A stretch of 64,000 bases of DNA from Anaerovibrio lipolyticus DSM 3074. Lineage in GTDB: Bacteria; Bacillota; Negativicutes; Selenomonadales; Selenomonadaceae. Shown here piece after piece: positions 56,073 to 64,000 of the stretch. Location: contig NZ_FQYW01000004.1 in NCBI RefSeq assembly GCF_900141865.1, positions 1-64,000 on the forward strand. Reading direction: 5' to 3'. Position numbers and translations under genes: made by a program. Position 1 is the stretch's first letter. Each line of letters starts with the position of its first letter. The notes under the pieces are model-generated. The model made no database searches. It was given only the letters and a program-made list of their open reading frames with translations, and was not told the origin of the DNA.

Positions 56073-58148
56073 TTAGATCTTCACCACCCCAATAATCTGT
56101 ATCTCTACAGTTTGCTCTATCTCAGCGTGAGACAGAACGATAATCCCAGGAACGGACCTTTCAACCAATTTTCTGAAATACAGGCGTACAGTCGGGCTTG
56201 TAAGGGCAATTGGCTGATACCCCATGTCCGTCAGCTTCTGCAGTTCTGCACCCAATGCGGTAAGAATCTTCTGCATAGTATCAGGATCAAGACTTACATA
56301 GGAACCCCGGTCGGTACGCTGAACGGCACCGGCAATGCGGTTCTCAATGGTAGGGTCAAGTGTGATACATGTAAGCTGATTATTCTGGGTATATTGCTGA
56401 GTGATTTGTCGAGACAATGCGTGTCTTACATACTCAGTTAAAATCTCAGTATCCTTAGTGGCACGGGCATAATCCGCCAATACCTCCAAAATAGTAGCCA
56501 TATCTCTGATAGATACACGCTCCCGCAGGAGATTTGCCAATACCTTCTGAATTTCGCCAACACTCATCAGATCAGGCACAATCTCGTCCACAAGGGTAGA
56601 GTTGGTCTTACGTGCATTATCAATAAGGTTCTGGGTCTCCTGACGGCCAAGGATTTCATCGGCATGGGCCTTGATAACCTCAGTCAAATGAGTTGCCAGA
56701 ACAGATACAGCATCTACTACAGTATAACCATTCAACTCAGCCTGCTCCCTTGATGCTTCTGGAATCCAGAGTGCCGGCAAGCCAAAAGCAGGCTCCTGTG
56801 TTTCAATTCCCTGAATTTCCTCAAACACAGTACCTGAATTCATCGCTAAGAAGTGGTCTAGTAATAATTCGCCCTTCGCTATCTCAATTCCTTTAAGTTT
56901 TATAATATATGCGTTAGGTTTTATTTGAATATTATCACGAATACGAATGGTAGGAACCACCAAACCCAGTTCCAATGCGCACTGACGCCTAATCATAACG
57001 ATACGGTCAAGAAGGTCTCCGCCCTGGCCGGTATCAACCAGTGGAATCAAGCTGTAACCAATTTCCAGCTCCATAGGATCAACCTGCAGGAGAGAAACAA
57101 TATTTTCCGGCTTGGTCGCCTCGGTTTTGCTCTTTTCCTTTTTCTGGACAGTGGCAGTTTCCTCAACCTGTTTTTGGCCTCTGGTCTTCTGATAACCAAT
57201 AAAGGCACAGACTGCAGCCAAAATACTGAACGGCAGTCCTGGAAGGCCTGGAACCAGTGCCAATGCCAAAAGCACACCGGCAACGATAAAGAATACACGG
57301 TCATGACGACCCAGCTGGGTAACGAGGTCGTGACCCAAATTGCTGTCAGAAGCAGCACGGGTAACAATAATACCAGTTGCAGTGGAAATCAACAGAGCAG
57401 GAATCTGGTTTACCAAACCCTCACCTACAGTAAGCAGTGTATAGTTGGAAAGTGCCTGCTGAACTGTGAGATTTCTCTGAACCATGCCGATGATAAAGCC
57501 ACCGGTTATATTAATCAAAATAATGATGATAGCCGCAATAGCATCACCTTTTACGAACTTACTGGCACCATCCATGGCTCCGTAGAAGTCAGCCTCGCGC
57601 TGAATCTTCATTCTGCGCTCACTGGCCTCAGCATCGGTAATGGCACCCTGGTTAAGGTCAGCATCGATGGACATCTGCTTACCAGGCATTGCGTCCAAAG
57701 TGAATCGTGCAGATACCTCGGCAACTCGCTCGGCGCCCTTGGTAATAACAATAAACTGAATGATAATCAGAATTATGAAGATAATGAAACCTACTACTGC
57801 ATTACCACCCACTACGAAGTTACCGAAGGACATGATTACCTCACCGGCGTAGCCCTCCAGCAAAATAAGTCTGGTGGAGGATACGTTCAGTGCCAATCGG
57901 AACAGGGTGGTAATCAAAAGCAGTGATGGGAACACGGATAAATCCAGAGCCTCCACATTATATATAGCCGCCATTACCACTATCAGAGCCAAAGTGATGT
58001 TCATACACAGCAGCAAATCCAGCAGCATGGTTGGCAGCGGAATTATCATCATTACAACGATGGTAACAATACCTACTGCTACCATTATGTCACTGTATTT
58101 AGTTATAAAACTGCCCTTCTCCTGGGCAGCCGTCTCGGGAGCAGCCAT
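56073..58148 (-). CDS. flhA: Flagellar export apparatus protein FlhA
   Basis: The largest gate component of the flagellar type III secretion system, 691 residues. About eight membrane helices lie in the first 320 residues. The cytoplasmic FHIPEP-family loop (DAMPGKQMSIDADLNQGAI, residues 150-168) and a large C-terminal domain that docks chaperone-substrate complexes follow. It overlaps nothing and is one base from flhF. Confidence 0.96.
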   Translation of the reverse strand: MAAPETAAQEKGSFITKYSDIMVAVGIVTIVVMMIIPLPTMLLDLLLCMNITLALIVVMAAIYNVEALDLSVFPSLLLITTLFRLALNVSSTRLILLEGYAGEVIMSFGNFVVGGNAVVGFIIFIILIIIQFIVITKGAERVAEVSARFTLDAMPGKQMSIDADLNQGAITDAEASERRMKIQREADFYGAMDGASKFVKGDAIAAIIIILINITGGFIIGMVQRNLTVQQALSNYTLLTVGEGLVNQIPALLISTATGIIVTRAASDSNLGHDLVTQLGRHDRVFFIVAGVLLALALVPGLPGLPFSILAAVCAFIGYQKTRGQKQVEETATVQKKEKSKTEATKPENIVSLLQVDPMELEIGYSLIPLVDTGQGGDLLDRIVMIRRQCALELGLVVPTIRIRDNIQIKPNAYIIKLKGIEIAKGELLLDHFLAMNSGTVFEEIQGIETQEPAFGLPALWIPEASREQAELNGYTVVDAVSVLATHLTEVIKAHADEILGRQETQNLIDNARKTNSTLVDEIVPDLMSVGEIQKVLANLLRERVSIRDMATILEVLADYARATKDTEILTEYVRHALSRQITQQYTQNNQLTCITLDPTIENRIAGAVQRTDRGSYVSLDPDTMQKILTALGAELQKLTDMGYQPIALTSPTVRLYFRKLVERSVPGIIVLSHAEIEQTVEIQIIGVVKI

Positions 58149-58175
58149 GTTGTTCTCCTAATGTATCAATAAAAC

Positions 58176-59312
58176 TTACGCGTAATATCTGGTCTTTCTC
58201 TTTAGCCTATATACATAAGCCAGCACCTCAGCCACAGCCTTGTACAGCTCCTGAGGAATAGCGGCGCCGATTTCCACGGCGGCAAAGAGTGCTCTTGCCA
58301 AAGGCTTGTTTTCCACAATTGGAACCTTGCTTTCCCTGGCAATAGCCTTGATTTTCTGGGCAACCAAATCCTGCCCCTTTGCTATAACAATAGGAGCAGA
58401 CATCCCCGACTGATATTTTAAGGCAACAGCAAAGTGAGTAGGGTTTGTTACGATTACATCAGCCTGAGGAACCTCCTGCATCATACGGGCCATAGCCATC
58501 TGACGCTGTTTCTGACGAATCTTGCCCTTAATCTTAGGGTCACCTTCCTGCTGCTTGAATTCTTCTTTTACTTCCTGCTTGGACATTTTCAAATCCTGCA
58601 GGTTCTGCCATTTCTGATAGGCATAATCCAGTACCGCCATGACGATGAACACGCCGATAATCTTAAATGCCAGAAAGAATATGGTATCCGACATCTTATT
58701 TAGCCCGGCGAATATATCCATGTAAATGAGCTTCGGTATCTGGAAAACCTCATCTTTAAGATAAGTGATAATAAAGTAGCCTATTATTATTATCTTAAGC
58801 AAAGACTTAATGAGCTCCACCAGTGAACGCTTGGAAAACATTCGCTTGGCACCATTAATAGGATTGAGCTTATTAGGGTCAAAGCTGATGGTTTCTGTGG
58901 AAAAATTAAGACCTACCTGGGCCAAATTCATAGCCAAACCGATAATCATAATAAATACCATCAGCGGAATGGAGGTCTTGGCCAGAAGGATTATCATGCC
59001 GATAAACATCTGCATGATGGACTCCTCATTTATATCAACATTCAAGTTGCCATAAATGTAGGTGGAATAATTCATAATCTCGGCCACAGCATTGCCACCA
59101 AGAACTTTAAGTACCATAAAGCCAGCCAACAAAACGAAGGCGGCATTTATTTCCTGGCTTTTACCAACCTGACCTTTTTTGCGGGCATCAGCCTTACGCT
59201 TGGCAGTTGGTTCCTCGGTTTTTTCTCCGGCGAACAGCTGCAGATCAAACTGGAAAAGAGGTTGTCTATATTTGTTATTGTATTGCCCGTAAGGCGATGG
59301 TGATGTTTCCAT
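58176..59312 (-). CDS. flhB: Flagellar export apparatus protein FlhB
   Basis: The substrate-specificity switch of the export gate. DLQLFAGEKTEEPTAKRKAD opens the conserved part; four membrane helices follow. The self-cleavage site NPTH in VTNPTHFAVALKYQ is intact near residue 270. The start is uncertain: the frame is open to 59390, and the conserved part begins after the fliR stop (59275) with no ATG close by. The ATG at 59312 (METSPSPYG) is taken, giving 378 residues and a 38-base overlap with fliR. Confidence 0.92.
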   Translation of the reverse strand: METSPSPYGQYNNKYRQPLFQFDLQLFAGEKTEEPTAKRKADARKKGQVGKSQEINAAFVLLAGFMVLKVLGGNAVAEIMNYSTYIYGNLNVDINEESIMQMFIGMIILLAKTSIPLMVFIMIIGLAMNLAQVGLNFSTETISFDPNKLNPINGAKRMFSKRSLVELIKSLLKIIIIGYFIITYLKDEVFQIPKLIYMDIFAGLNKMSDTIFFLAFKIIGVFIVMAVLDYAYQKWQNLQDLKMSKQEVKEEFKQQEGDPKIKGKIRQKQRQMAMARMMQEVPQADVIVTNPTHFAVALKYQSGMSAPIVIAKGQDLVAQKIKAIARESKVPIVENKPLARALFAAVEIGAAIPQELYKAVAEVLAYVYRLKRKTRYYA

Positions 59313-60057
59313 ACATCTCATTGAACAACACATCCAAAAACAATATATAAAATGGAATAACGATAGCCAATGTGAAGGTACCAATAACAATCTGCATTGG
59401 AATACCTACAACGAAGATATTCATCTGAGGCATTGTACGGGCCAATATACCAAGGGACACATTCGTAAGAAGTATGGCGAAGGTAATTGGCATGGCTATC
59501 TGAACACCTGTTAAGAATATATTGGCGGTAAAATCTATTATTAAATCTGTAATGGCGGCATCGTAATGTATACCCACCATTGGTATGGCATCAAAGCTCC
59601 TGATTATGGCCGTCAATAACATGTGATGGCCGTTGGTCACCAGAAAGACTATCATAGTAAGATAGTAAAGAAATGTACCAATCAGCGGATTTTGCTGACC
59701 CGATGTTGGATCCATTTCATTTACCACCGCAAAGCCCACCTGCATATCCATTATCTTACCTGCCATGGTAACACACTGAAGGCACACATAGCACACAAAG
59801 CCTATAAGCCAGCCCACAAACAATTCTGAAAGCACTGACAAGGAATAGGCAAATAATGACATGGGAGCCTCTATAGGGTAGTTCTGGTCTATCACCGGAA
59901 ACATAACCAGTGATATGGCAAAACAGGCCCCGGCCCTGAAATATATTGGTATATTCTGGCTGCCAAAGAATGGCGCAATCAGGAACATACCGCTAATCCG
60001 AGTCATCATTAACAGGAAAACAGCGGCATGATTTTGCAATAAATCAAAAAAATCCAC
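59275..60057 (-). CDS. fliR: Flagellar export apparatus protein FliR
   Basis: A 260-residue membrane protein of the export gate, with about six helices and the family pattern LLMMTRISGMFLIAPFFGSQ near the start. GTG start after GAGGT. Together with FliP and FliQ it forms the core channel. Confidence 0.94.
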   Translation of the reverse strand: MDFFDLLQNHAAVFLLMMTRISGMFLIAPFFGSQNIPIYFRAGACFAISLVMFPVIDQNYPIEAPMSLFAYSLSVLSELFVGWLIGFVCYVCLQCVTMAGKIMDMQVGFAVVNEMDPTSGQQNPLIGTFLYYLTMIVFLVTNGHHMLLTAIIRSFDAIPMVGIHYDAAITDLIIDFTANIFLTGVQIAMPITFAILLTNVSLGILARTMPQMNIFVVGIPMQIVIGTFTLAIVIPFYILFLDVLFNEMYGNITIALRAIQ

Positions 60058-60076
60058 CTATTTTACCTCATTGAAC

Positions 60077-60346
60077 CTAGCCTATATAAGTTGGCAGATT
60101 TACAAAAACATTTGTGAAATACTCCACCATAATTCTGAGCATCCAAGGACCAAAAATCAATATGGCCACAAATACTGCCACAATTTTTGGAATAAAGGCC
60201 AAGGTCTGCTCCTGAATGGAGGTGGTAGCCTGGAATACGCTGACCATCAGACCAACAGCCAGGCCTAGTCCCAGCATTGGGGCAGATACCAAAAGTACCA
60301 CCCTTAAGGCCTCCTGGGCCATCTGTATTACAAGATCTCCTGACAC
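60077..60346 (-). CDS. fliQ: Flagellar export apparatus protein FliQ
   Basis: An 89-residue protein with two membrane helices. AQEALRVVLLVSAPMLGLGL and QATTSIQEQTLAFIPKI are the family blocks. GTG start after AGGGGA. Confidence 0.95.
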   Translation of the reverse strand: MSGDLVIQMAQEALRVVLLVSAPMLGLGLAVGLMVSVFQATTSIQEQTLAFIPKIVAVFVAILIFGPWMLRIMVEYFTNVFVNLPTYIG

Positions 60347-60357
60347 TTAATCATCCC

Positions 60358-61116
60358 CTAATGAAAACTTATTATCAAGGACTTTATCAGCAAGTGCCAT
60401 CCATCCACCAGAACGAACAGCAATATCTTAAACGGCAATGAAATCATTACCGGCGGCAGCATCATCATACCCATGGACATGAGGGTACTAGCTACAATCA
60501 TATCTATTACGATAAATGGAATATAAATCATAAAGCCCAGCTGAAATGCTGTCTTTAGCTCACTTATCATAAAGGCCGGAATTAATGTAAAGGTGGATAC
60601 TTCCTCTGGGCCGTTTGGCCGAGGAGCATCAGCCAGATTTACAAACATAGCCAGATCAGCTTCCCTGGTCTGCTTGAACATAAACTCTCTGATAGGCTCC
60701 ACCACATTATCAAGGGCCTCCTCCTGGGTTATCTGCCCAGCCAAGTATGGCTGAAGGCCATTTTCATAGCCCTGATTCCAGTAAGGTGCCATTATATAAA
60801 ATGTAAGAAATAAGGATAATCCTATTATTACCATGTTTGGCGGTGTTGTCTGTGTGGACATGGCGTTACGCAAAAATCCAAGGACAACAACAATCCTGAT
60901 AAAGGCTGTAGTCATTATCAGAATTGAAGGAGCGATGGACAAAATGGTCAATACCGCCATGAGCTGCAGAGTCACTGCAACATCCTGAGGATTATCCGAA
61001 GATCCAACATCAATATTCACATTAGGAATAAGAGGTGCCGCACTGGCATCTCCTACAAATAAAAAAAAGAAAAGCAGGCTTCCTCCTACTAAGAGTAGCC
61101 GCTGCAGCTTTGTCAA
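60358..61116 (-). CDS. fliP: Flagellar export apparatus protein FliP
   Basis: A 252-residue protein. An N-terminal signal peptide (about 1-26, ending near DASAAP) is followed by four helices, with the family blocks TAFIRIVVVLGFLRNAMSTQ and FMIYIPFIVIDMIVASTLMS. The start is a TTG with AGGGG upstream. Confidence 0.95.
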   Translation of the reverse strand: MTKLQRLLLVGGSLLFFFLFVGDASAAPLIPNVNIDVGSSDNPQDVAVTLQLMAVLTILSIAPSILIMTTAFIRIVVVLGFLRNAMSTQTTPPNMVIIGLSLFLTFYIMAPYWNQGYENGLQPYLAGQITQEEALDNVVEPIREFMFKQTREADLAMFVNLADAPRPNGPEEVSTFTLIPAFMISELKTAFQLGFMIYIPFIVIDMIVASTLMSMGMMMLPPVMISLPFKILLFVLVDGWHLLIKSLIISFH

Positions 61117-61128
61117 GCCTCACAACCC

Positions 61129-61686
61129 CTATCTTCTGCGATTCAAACCATCACGAATAAACGATGGAACCCTCTTGGTCAGCTCATCCAAGGATGACAG
61201 CTGGCTGGCAAACATTCCTGTTTCTATTGGCTGAACAACTGACTGTCTCCTAAGCCGTTCGATTTCTTCAGGATCAGTCACTTCACCCAACAGGGTAACC
61301 TGCTGGTCCGTAACACCCAGCATCAAAATTTTTCCTGCCAACTCAACAACACATACTGATTTATGTGGCCCCAGGGGTAAATGCTCCAACATTCTGCCGC
61401 CATTATTATTGACACTCTGTCCAAATCTGCCGCCTAAAAATTTAGACGCAAAATATGCCATGACAACCACAAAGGCAAACACAACCACAAGGCTGATAAC
61501 GTATGCCAATGTCGACCACCATGACATTTGAGAAGGTTTTGGATCGGCATTCTCATATCCAGACAGATAGCCACCGCCACCTGCTGAATCAGCTGCCGCC
61601 AGACAATCTGGCGACAGCACTGATAACACCAATATAAAAATACATAGGACAGATGCCATGGAGCAGAAACGTCTCCAGTCAATCAT
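61129..61686 (-). CDS. fliO: Flagellar biosynthetic protein FliO (FliZ in Bacillus naming)
   Basis: A 185-residue protein. A hydrophobic N-terminus acts as signal or anchor (about 10-32), a second helix spans about 55-80, and a cytoplasmic FliO domain follows with LEHLPLGPHKSVCVVELAGK. It helps to stabilise FliP in assembly. The start ATG overlaps the cheY stop as TGATG. Confidence 0.88.
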   Translation of the reverse strand: MIDWRRFCSMASVLCIFILVLSVLSPDCLAAADSAGGGGYLSGYENADPKPSQMSWWSTLAYVISLVVVFAFVVVMAYFASKFLGGRFGQSVNNNGGRMLEHLPLGPHKSVCVVELAGKILMLGVTDQQVTLLGEVTDPEEIERLRRQSVVQPIETGMFASQLSSLDELTKRVPSFIRDGLNRRR

Positions 61687-62048
61687 CAGCCAACTGCTTT
61701 ACGAACAGCTTCAAGAACACGGTCAGCCTGGAAAGGCTTTACGATAAAGTCGCGGGCACCGGCCTGAATAGCCTCGATAACCATTGCCTGCTGGCCCATA
61801 GCGGAGCACATAACGATCTTTGCGTTAGGGTCAATCTTTCTGATTTCCTTAACTGCGCTGATGCCATCCATCTCTGGCATAGTGATATCCATAGTGGTAA
61901 GGTCTGGCTTCAGCTCCTGATACTTTTCAAGTGCCTTGGCGCCATTCTCTGCCTCGCCAACTACTTCATATCCATTCTTGGATAAAATATCTTTTACCAT
62001 CATTCTCATGAATGCTGCATCATCAACTACTAATACTCTTACTGCCAT
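61686..62048 (-). CDS. cheY: Chemotaxis response regulator CheY
   Basis: A single-domain 120-residue receiver. D9/D10 hold the metal, D54 (TTMDITMPEM) is phosphorylated, and the switch residues S and K lie in CSAMGQ and VKPF. In this operon layout it signals to FliM/FliY at the motor switch and is dephosphorylated by CheC and FliY. It is the first gene after an internal promoter. Confidence 0.95.
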   Translation of the reverse strand: MAVRVLVVDDAAFMRMMVKDILSKNGYEVVGEAENGAKALEKYQELKPDLTTMDITMPEMDGISAVKEIRKIDPNAKIVMCSAMGQQAMVIEAIQAGARDFIVKPFQADRVLEAVRKAVG

Positions 62049-62115
62049 TTGTCATCTCTCCTCATCAAATATTCTCATATTTTGAATTGAAATTATACTT
62101 ACCTTAGTACACTTT

Positions 62116-62144
62116 ATTATATCTTAATCAACGAGATTTAACAA
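62116..62144 (-). promoter_or_regulatory. Internal promoter before cheY
   Basis: The minus strand has TTGTTA (62139-62144), 17 bases, then TATAAT (62116-62121). It is a housekeeping-type site in the 126-base gap between fliY and cheY, about 70 bases before the cheY start. Confidence 0.65.
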
Positions 62145-62174
62145 GTATTACTGTTTTGTAACACATCCATGGAA

Positions 62175-63443
62175 TTACAGACTCTGTACTCTTTCCATAG
62201 GACTTACAATCTCCGTAATACGAACGCCAAAGTTCTCGTCAATTACAACAACTTCGCCCTTGGCTGTGAGCTGACCATTTACATGAATGTCAACTGGCTC
62301 ACCGGCCAATTTGTCCAGCTCGATAATCGAACCAGTGGAGAATTCCAAAATCTCCTTAATAGACTTTTTGGCACGTCCCAATTCAACAGTAACCTGCAAT
62401 GGAACATCCTGAATGAGGCTGATATTTGCTGTATTGGCCACGGTAGGTTCGTTGGTCAAAGGAGCAAACTGTGCGCTCTGTACTGGAACTCCGGCACCAA
62501 CCACAGCAGAATTTGCATACTGTGCTGGTGGAGCGTACATTGGCTGTGGTGTAGCCATCATCTGAGGTGGTGGCGGTGCCATTGGGGCCGCCTGAGGTGG
62601 TGGTGGAGGTGGTGCAGCCGCTGGAGCTGGTGCTGGTGTTGGTGCAGGAGCTGCCGCTGGGGCAGGTGCTGCTGGTGCTGGAGCAGGCTCCGGTTCTGGC
62701 TCTTCCTCTGGCTGAGCTCCTCCATTCATAAGGAACTCTACCATTTCCTTAGCCACATCTACTGGAAGTATCTGCATGATCTCACTATCAATAAGACCAT
62801 CAACCTCCATACGGAAGGATATCTTCGCCACTGGCTCACTCTGGCTGAGGAGCTCAGTGACTTCACTGTTTTCCTCCATACCAAAGTCTACCAAATTTAC
62901 CCTTGGTGGTGAAATATCAATCTTCTTGTTGAACATGGTAGACAATGAGGTAGCAACTGTACCCATCATCTGGTTCATGGATTCACCCACCGCACTCATG
63001 TGAATCTCAGTGAGTTCTCCAGGTGGGTTAAGACCATCACCGCCCATCATCAAATCGGCAATGATGGAAGCATCCTGGGCCTGAATGGCCAGAATATTGT
63101 TGCCATTGATACCAATTACATATCCTACCTCGACTATTAAGTAAGGCATTGGGTACTCATCCTTGATGAGCTGCATGGTAGCCATGGAAACAGTAGGAGT
63201 GGTAATGTTTACCTTGTGGCCAAGGAGTACGGACAAGGTTGTGGCCGCACTGCCCATGGAAATATTACCAATCTCTCCTAAAGCATCTTTCTCTATATCT
63301 GAAAGCATGCCATCAACATCTGCTCCAGCATCGGAAGGAGCCGGTGCCGCCTCAGTAGTAGGCTCTGGATCACTGCTTTCAGAAGATCCGCCGCCGCCAT
63401 TCATCAGCGCATCTATCTCCTCCTGTGTAAGCATATCACCCAT
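62175..63443 (-). CDS. fliY: Flagellar motor switch phosphatase FliY
   Basis: A switch protein of 422 residues that combines a CheC-like CheY-P phosphatase domain with a C-terminal FliN/SpoA domain. LTQEEIDALM at the start is shared with FliM and binds CheY. The phosphatase signatures are ALGEIGNISMGSAATTL near residue 65 and AVGESMNQMMGTVATSL near residue 158. A Pro/Ala-rich linker covers about 255-325, then the SpoA domain (LDVTVELG-like VTVELGRAKKSI and AKGEVVVIDENFGVRITEIV). Two ATG starts (63455, 63443) are possible; the second avoids the binding site GGAAGGAG. It overlaps fliM. Confidence 0.93.
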   Translation of the reverse strand: MGDMLTQEEIDALMNGGGGSSESSDPEPTTEAAPAPSDAGADVDGMLSDIEKDALGEIGNISMGSAATTLSVLLGHKVNITTPTVSMATMQLIKDEYPMPYLIVEVGYVIGINGNNILAIQAQDASIIADLMMGGDGLNPPGELTEIHMSAVGESMNQMMGTVATSLSTMFNKKIDISPPRVNLVDFGMEENSEVTELLSQSEPVAKISFRMEVDGLIDSEIMQILPVDVAKEMVEFLMNGGAQPEEEPEPEPAPAPAAPAPAAAPAPTPAPAPAAAPPPPPPQAAPMAPPPPQMMATPQPMYAPPAQYANSAVVGAGVPVQSAQFAPLTNEPTVANTANISLIQDVPLQVTVELGRAKKSIKEILEFSTGSIIELDKLAGEPVDIHVNGQLTAKGEVVVIDENFGVRITEIVSPMERVQSL

Positions 63444-64000
63444 TAGTGCCTTCATCTCCTTCCGTCTTAATCAATTTCGTAATCTGCACCGCAGATCGTT
63501 TGCCGGATGTACCCGGCCGACACAAGAATTTTGTGTCGCTTCCTATAATACATTTCAGCTCGTCATCAACCTTGGTATCCAGCTGTAAAACATCACCATA
63601 GCTTAATGACAGGAATTCACGAACTGAAATATCGAATTGTCCCATCTGAACTATAACAGGAACCTTTGTCCTCCTAAGCTTCTCTCTGATAATATCAGTA
63701 TTTTCAGGATGATCCTCCTTGCTGACATTAGCAGATACCCAGAAGGTTGTGGTCAGCTTGGACATGATAGGCTCCAGTACAAGGTATGGAATACAAATAT
63801 TTAAGAAGCCTTCTACTGAACCAATCTGTGTCTTCAGCGTAATGATAACAACCATGTCACTAGGTGGTACAATCTGAGCAAACTGAGGGTTTGACTCCAT
63901 TGCCTCCATCTTAGGATTAAACTGAACAACATTGAACCACGCTTCTCTGAGATGTCCCAAAGCCTTATCAAAAATTCTTCTGATAACGGCCTCCTCTATC
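63436..64000 (-). CDS. fliM: Flagellar motor switch protein FliM (cut by window end)
   Basis: The C-terminal 188 residues of FliM. The frame is open through the right window edge and reads IEEAVIRRIFDKALGHLREA there. The middle domain (VVIITLKTQIGSVEGFLNIC, IPYLVLEPIMSKL) and the C-terminal SpoA domain (VPVIVQMGQFDISVREFLSL) are seen. The N-terminal CheY-binding segment lies outside the window. It is followed, with overlap, by fliY. Confidence 0.95.
   Translation of the reverse strand, partial: IEEAVIRRIFDKALGHLREAWFNVVQFNPKMEAMESNPQFAQIVPPSDMVVIITLKTQIGSVEGFLNICIPYLVLEPIMSKLTTTFWVSANVSKEDHPENTDIIREKLRRTKVPVIVQMGQFDISVREFLSLSYGDVLQLDTKVDDELKCIIGSDTKFLCRPGTSGKRSAVQITKLIKTEGDEGTNG

Noticed and set aside
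56925-57926. A 333-codon plus-strand frame opposite flhA
   Set aside because: flhA is certain on the minus strand, and the antisense frame is a shadow.

Overview
The window looks like part of the chromosome of a flagellated, anaerobic member of the Firmicutes, most likely a Negativicute of the Selenomonas/Anaerovibrio type. Three things point there: a chemotaxis and flagellar cluster in Bacillus/Clostridium order (FliY, CheC, CheD, FlhF, FlhG, sigma-28), a 1,411-residue activase protein related to 2-hydroxyacyl-CoA dehydratase activators, and the gene order of the translation operons. The genus is inferred from gene content; no 16S sequence is in view.

Left edge (1-3900). Two consensus promoters in tandem fire leftward out of the window, probably into an rRNA or tRNA operon. 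Opposite them runs a rightward operon, murQ - PTS EIIBC (MurP-like) - mupG, for uptake and breakdown of peptidoglycan-derived MurNAc and MurNAc-GlcNAc.

3900-13000. On the minus strand lie a chemoreceptor with a C-terminal phosphonate-binding-like domain, two DUF445 membrane proteins in tandem, and the giant CoA-dehydratase-activase-like protein. A 55-codon plus-strand gene with its own promoter and terminator follows.

13000-37000. Here are a PilZ protein, the operon ecfA1-ecfA2-ecfT-truA, and then the translation superoperon, all on the minus strand. Read in transcription order, the superoperon is L7Ae-like - rpsL - rpsG - fusA - tuf, then (from a new promoter) the S10, spc and alpha operons from rpsJ to rplQ, including secY, adk, infA, rpmJ and rpoA. 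rpoBC is not at the head of the str operon. The block carries two structured repeats: a GC-rich multi-hairpin element between the L7Ae gene and rpsL, and a 131-nt imperfect palindrome just upstream of the str promoter.

37000-43450. The operon map - aroH - ridA - tkt (minus) is followed by a plus-strand polysaccharide deacetylase and a small membrane protein. Then come a minus-strand coiled-coil membrane protein and a single tRNA-Ala(TGC) with a long repeat-containing leader.

43450-64000. One long minus-strand flagellar/chemotaxis operon fills the rest. In transcription order it holds fliM (cut by the window end), fliY, [promoter] cheY, fliO, fliP, fliQ, fliR, flhB, flhA, flhF, flhG, pilZ, cheB, cheA, cheW, cheC, cheD, a small membrane protein, fliA (sigma-28), a FapA/DUF342 protein, a small charged protein, and a SwrB-like membrane protein. 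Together these genes encode the switch, the type III export gate, the polar placement GTPases, the c-di-GMP brake and the sensory adaptation system. fliG/fliF and the hook/rod genes presumably lie beyond the right edge. No cheR is seen.
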